This document shows positions 12,107 to 14,086 of a stretch of 14,086 nt of DNA, piece after piece (the first letter of the stretch is position 1; every line of letters begins with the position of its first letter). The notes beneath the pieces are model-generated. The model was given only the letters and a program-made list of their open reading frames with translations, made no database searches and was not told the DNA's origin. The DNA lies in assembly GCA_001786395.1 (NCBI GenBank), contig MFWN01000077.1, forward strand, positions 1 to 14,086, in the 5' to 3' direction. A program made the translations under genes and the position numbers. This stretch comes from Candidatus Pacearchaeota archaeon RBG_13_36_9. GTDB lineage: Archaea > Nanobdellota > Nanobdellia > Pacearchaeales > GW2011-AR1.

Positions 12107-14086
12107 CTTATTTCTTTTTCAGCTCTCCAGATTTTTTCTTCCCTGAAAATATTAAATCCTTTTTTTTCAAAAATATGCTTCATTATCTCATTATCTCCTA
12201 AAAAATACGCAAAAATTCGTTTTACATTCCTGTCTTTGGCTATTTCCAGCATATAATCTGTCATCTGCTCCCCTAATCCCTGCCCGTGATAAGTGTCTGC
12301 AATAGCAATTGCAAATTCTGCAATTTCATCATAAGGATTACTTATAAGCCTTACAACCCCCAATATTTTCTTTTCTCCTTTTTCTTCTGCTTCCGCGACT
12401 ATTGCTATCTCTCTATCATAATCTATCTGCGTATATTTAATCAGAAGCTCGTGGCTTATCTCTTTCAACAAGCCAAAGAATCTGAATCTCTGGGTTTGCT
12501 TGGAAAATTTAGAGATCATCTCTTTTTCCATATGCTCATCTTCTGGCTTAATAGGGCGGAGAGTTACTTTTTCCCCATTTTTCATTTTAATCTCCTTCAT
12601 GTACTGCTTGGGATAAGGGGAGATAACCAGATGAGAATAGGGATTTAATTTTCTTTTTCTTTGTTTTTCTATAAACTTCTTATCAAGAATTATTTTTGCA
12701 TCAACTACCACCCCGCCGTTCTCATCTATGCTGAAGGGATTAATATCTATTTCCTTTATTTCCGGGAAATCACAGACAAGGTAAGCAAATTTATACAAGA
12801 TAAACTGAATCTGGCTCAGATCAACAGGTTTCATTCCTCTATAACCCCTGAGCAGCTCGTAGATTTTTGTCTCTTTAATTAGCATCTCTGCAAGAGTCAT
12901 ATTTAACGGAGGAATTCCTACCTTCATATCCTTAAAAACATTTACAGCCACGCCACCCATCCCAAAAACAATTGCGGGCCCAAAAATGGGGTCTTTCTTG
13001 CTCCCGATTATAAGCTCATATTTCTTGGCTATCATCTCCTCCACTAAAATGCCATGTATCTCCGCCTTCTGGGAATTTTTCTTCACGTTTTCAATTATTC
13101 TTTTAAATGCCTCTTTTACCTCTTTCTCATCAACTATGTTCAGTTCCACTCCTTTAACCTCTGTTTTATGCAGAATATCTGGAGAGGCAATTTTCAGTGC
13201 AACAGGATAACCTATTTTCTCAGCTATTTTAACAGCTTCTTCTTCGTTTTTAGCTAAGCTGTGATTGGAAACAGGAATAAAATAATTGTCCAAGATTTTC
13301 TTTGCTTCGTCATCTCTTAAAAAATATCTTTTTTCTTTTATTATAGAGTCAATCAGTTTTTTATTTTCTTCTGTTTTAGGATGAAAGGCATGGGGAATTG
13401 TGGAAGGAGTTTGGTATAATGACTCGAGGCTTTCAGAATAATTATAAAGATAAACAAAAGACTTTACCCCCCTCTCAGGATATGGAAAAACAGGGATGCT
13501 GTTTTCTTCTAATATTCTCTTTCCTAAATTTACACTCTCACCCCCCATAAATGAGGCTAGAATAGGCTTCTCTTCTGGATTCTTAATGTTTACAATAGAC
13601 TTTGCAACAGAGGTTGCATCTGTCATTGTTTGAGGAGTGAGCAAAATTAATAGTCCATCAACATTTTTATCTTCCAAACAGGCTTCAACAGCTGCTTTGT
13701 AATCTTCAGCAGAAGCATCACCCAACAAATCAACTGGATTGTTTTTGCTCCATGCCGGATTTAAAACTTTATCCAGTTTCTCTATTGTATTTTTTCCTAA
13801 TTTAGCCAGCTCTCCTCCTCTTTGTATAAGCATGTCTGTTGAAATGACTCCCGGGCCTCCTGCATTTGTAATTATTGCTAATCTTTTTCCTTTTGGTCTT
13901 TTTTGCTTTGATAAAGTTTTTGCACAATCGAACAGGTCATCGATCTCGTTCACTCTTACAATCCCCGCCCTTTTGAAAGCAGCATCGAATACCTCATCGT
14001 TTCCTGCCAGGCTTCCTGTATGAGAAAGTGCAGCCTTTGCCCCCTGCTCGCTTTTCCCTGCTTTTAATACAATGATTGGCTTTCCC
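12103..14086 (-). CDS. Acyl-CoA synthetase (ADP-forming)-GNAT fusion, 5' end outside window
   Basis: The reading frame is open from the right edge: 44 codons precede the GTG at 13953 and read KPIIVLKAGKSEQGAKAALS and beyond, so the gene continues past 14086. This family converts acyl-CoA + ADP + Pi to acid + CoA + ATP, reversibly, through a phospho-histidine. That histidine is present in SHTGSLAG (CAT at 14020-14022). The flavodoxin-like ligase domain follows (AIITNAGGPGVISTD, 13878-13834), then an ATP-grasp domain (about 13350-12680; GYPVALKIASPDILHKTEVKG and FGPAIVFGMGG). The last 165 or so residues are a GNAT domain (MKNGEKVTLRPIKPEDEH; CoA loop HGQGLGEQM near 12288). The order matches bacterial Pat/PatZ-type lysine acetyltransferases, in which, from memory, the synthetase half has lost its histidine. 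Here it is kept, so both activities are possible. The membrane protein follows with an ATGA overlap. Confidence 0.92.
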   Translation of the reverse strand, partial: GKPIIVLKAGKSEQGAKAALSHTGSLAGNDEVFDAAFKRAGIVRVNEIDDLFDCAKTLSKQKRPKGKRLAIITNAGGPGVISTDMLIQRGGELAKLGKNTIEKLDKVLNPAWSKNNPVDLLGDASAEDYKAAVEACLEDKNVDGLLILLTPQTMTDATSVAKSIVNIKNPEEKPILASFMGGESVNLGKRILEENSIPVFPYPERGVKSFVYLYNYSESLESLYQTPSTIPHAFHPKTEENKKLIDSIIKEKRYFLRDDEAKKILDNYFIPVSNHSLAKNEEEAVKIAEKIGYPVALKIASPDILHKTEVKGVELNIVDEKEVKEAFKRIIENVKKNSQKAEIHGILVEEMIAKKYELIIGSKKDPIFGPAIVFGMGGVAVNVFKDMKVGIPPLNMTLAEMLIKETKIYELLRGYRGMKPVDLSQIQFILYKFAYLVCDFPEIKEIDINPFSIDENGGVVVDAKIILDKKFIEKQRKRKLNPYSHLVISPYPKQYMKEIKMKNGEKVTLRPIKPEDEHMEKEMISKFSKQTQRFRFFGLLKEISHELLIKYTQIDYDREIAIVAEAEEKGEKKILGVVRLISNPYDEIAEFAIAIADTYHGQGLGEQMTDYMLEIAKDRNVKRIFAYFLGDNEIMKHIFEKKGFNIFREEKIWRAEKEIR

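Noticed and set aside
12286..12648. Plus-strand 120-codon frame inside the synthetase gene
   Set aside because: It is an antisense shadow of the GNAT/linker region with low-complexity Phe/Tyr-rich content and no start signals. The same holds for other antisense frames under the helicase, DHH and retropepsin-like genes.
13953..14086. GTG at 13953 as the start of the synthetase gene
   Set aside because: The frame is open to the window edge and the 44 upstream codons encode conserved synthetase sequence including the phospho-histidine, so the true start lies outside.

Overview
The window looks like chromosomal DNA of a small, AT-rich archaeon. Archaeal hallmarks are two TrmB-family regulators, a DUF5678/retropepsin-like gene pair, an NDP-forming acyl-CoA synthetase, an archaeal RecJ-type DHH protein with an OB-fold, and TATA boxes centred about 25 bases before many start codons, which implies leaderless mRNAs. 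The density of small winged-helix proteins and orphan genes suggests a DPANN-type lineage (Woesearchaeota/Pacearchaeota-like). That placement is an inference; no rRNA or other marker gene is present.

Layout, left to right. (1) 37-1155: a free-standing LAGLIDADG-type protein with a C-terminal winged helix. (2) 1276-2361: an orphan 361-aa protein with a coiled-coil N-terminal half. (3) 2385-2937 (-): a two-TM small membrane protein and a small winged-helix protein, each with its own leaderless-type promoter. (4) 3054-3733: a winged-helix regulator convergent with a thioredoxin. (5) 3822-5903: an XPD/DinG-like superfamily 2 helicase, divergent from the thioredoxin. (6) 5948-6436: a decayed IS200/IS605-type tnpA with a recognisable right-end hairpin. 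(7) 6546-9668: two TrmB-family regulators bracketing three minus-strand genes (retropepsin-like protein, DUF5678 protein, SAM methyltransferase). A 151-bp gap in this block is packed with palindromes. (8) 9679-11370 (-): OB-fold plus DHH/DHHA1 phosphoesterase. (9) 11441 to the right edge (-): a polytopic membrane protein translationally coupled (ATGA overlap) to a large acyl-CoA synthetase (ADP-forming) fused to a GNAT acetyltransferase. The 5' end of the last gene lies outside the window.

How the parts may work together. The methyltransferase (8064-8879) and the second TrmB gene (8964-9668) are divergent, and a perfect 6-bp inverted repeat lies exactly between their two TATA boxes, so they form a plausible regulator/target pair. 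The first TrmB gene has a different dyad just upstream of its own TATA box. The synthetase can be expected to interconvert an acyl-CoA plus ADP and Pi with acid plus ATP; its phospho-histidine is present, and its fused GNAT domain hints at acyl-CoA-dependent protein or small-molecule acylation. Thioredoxin, helicase and DHH protein look like housekeeping genes. No gene-free stretch exceeds 300 bases. I found no tRNA, rRNA, CRISPR array or complete mobile element.
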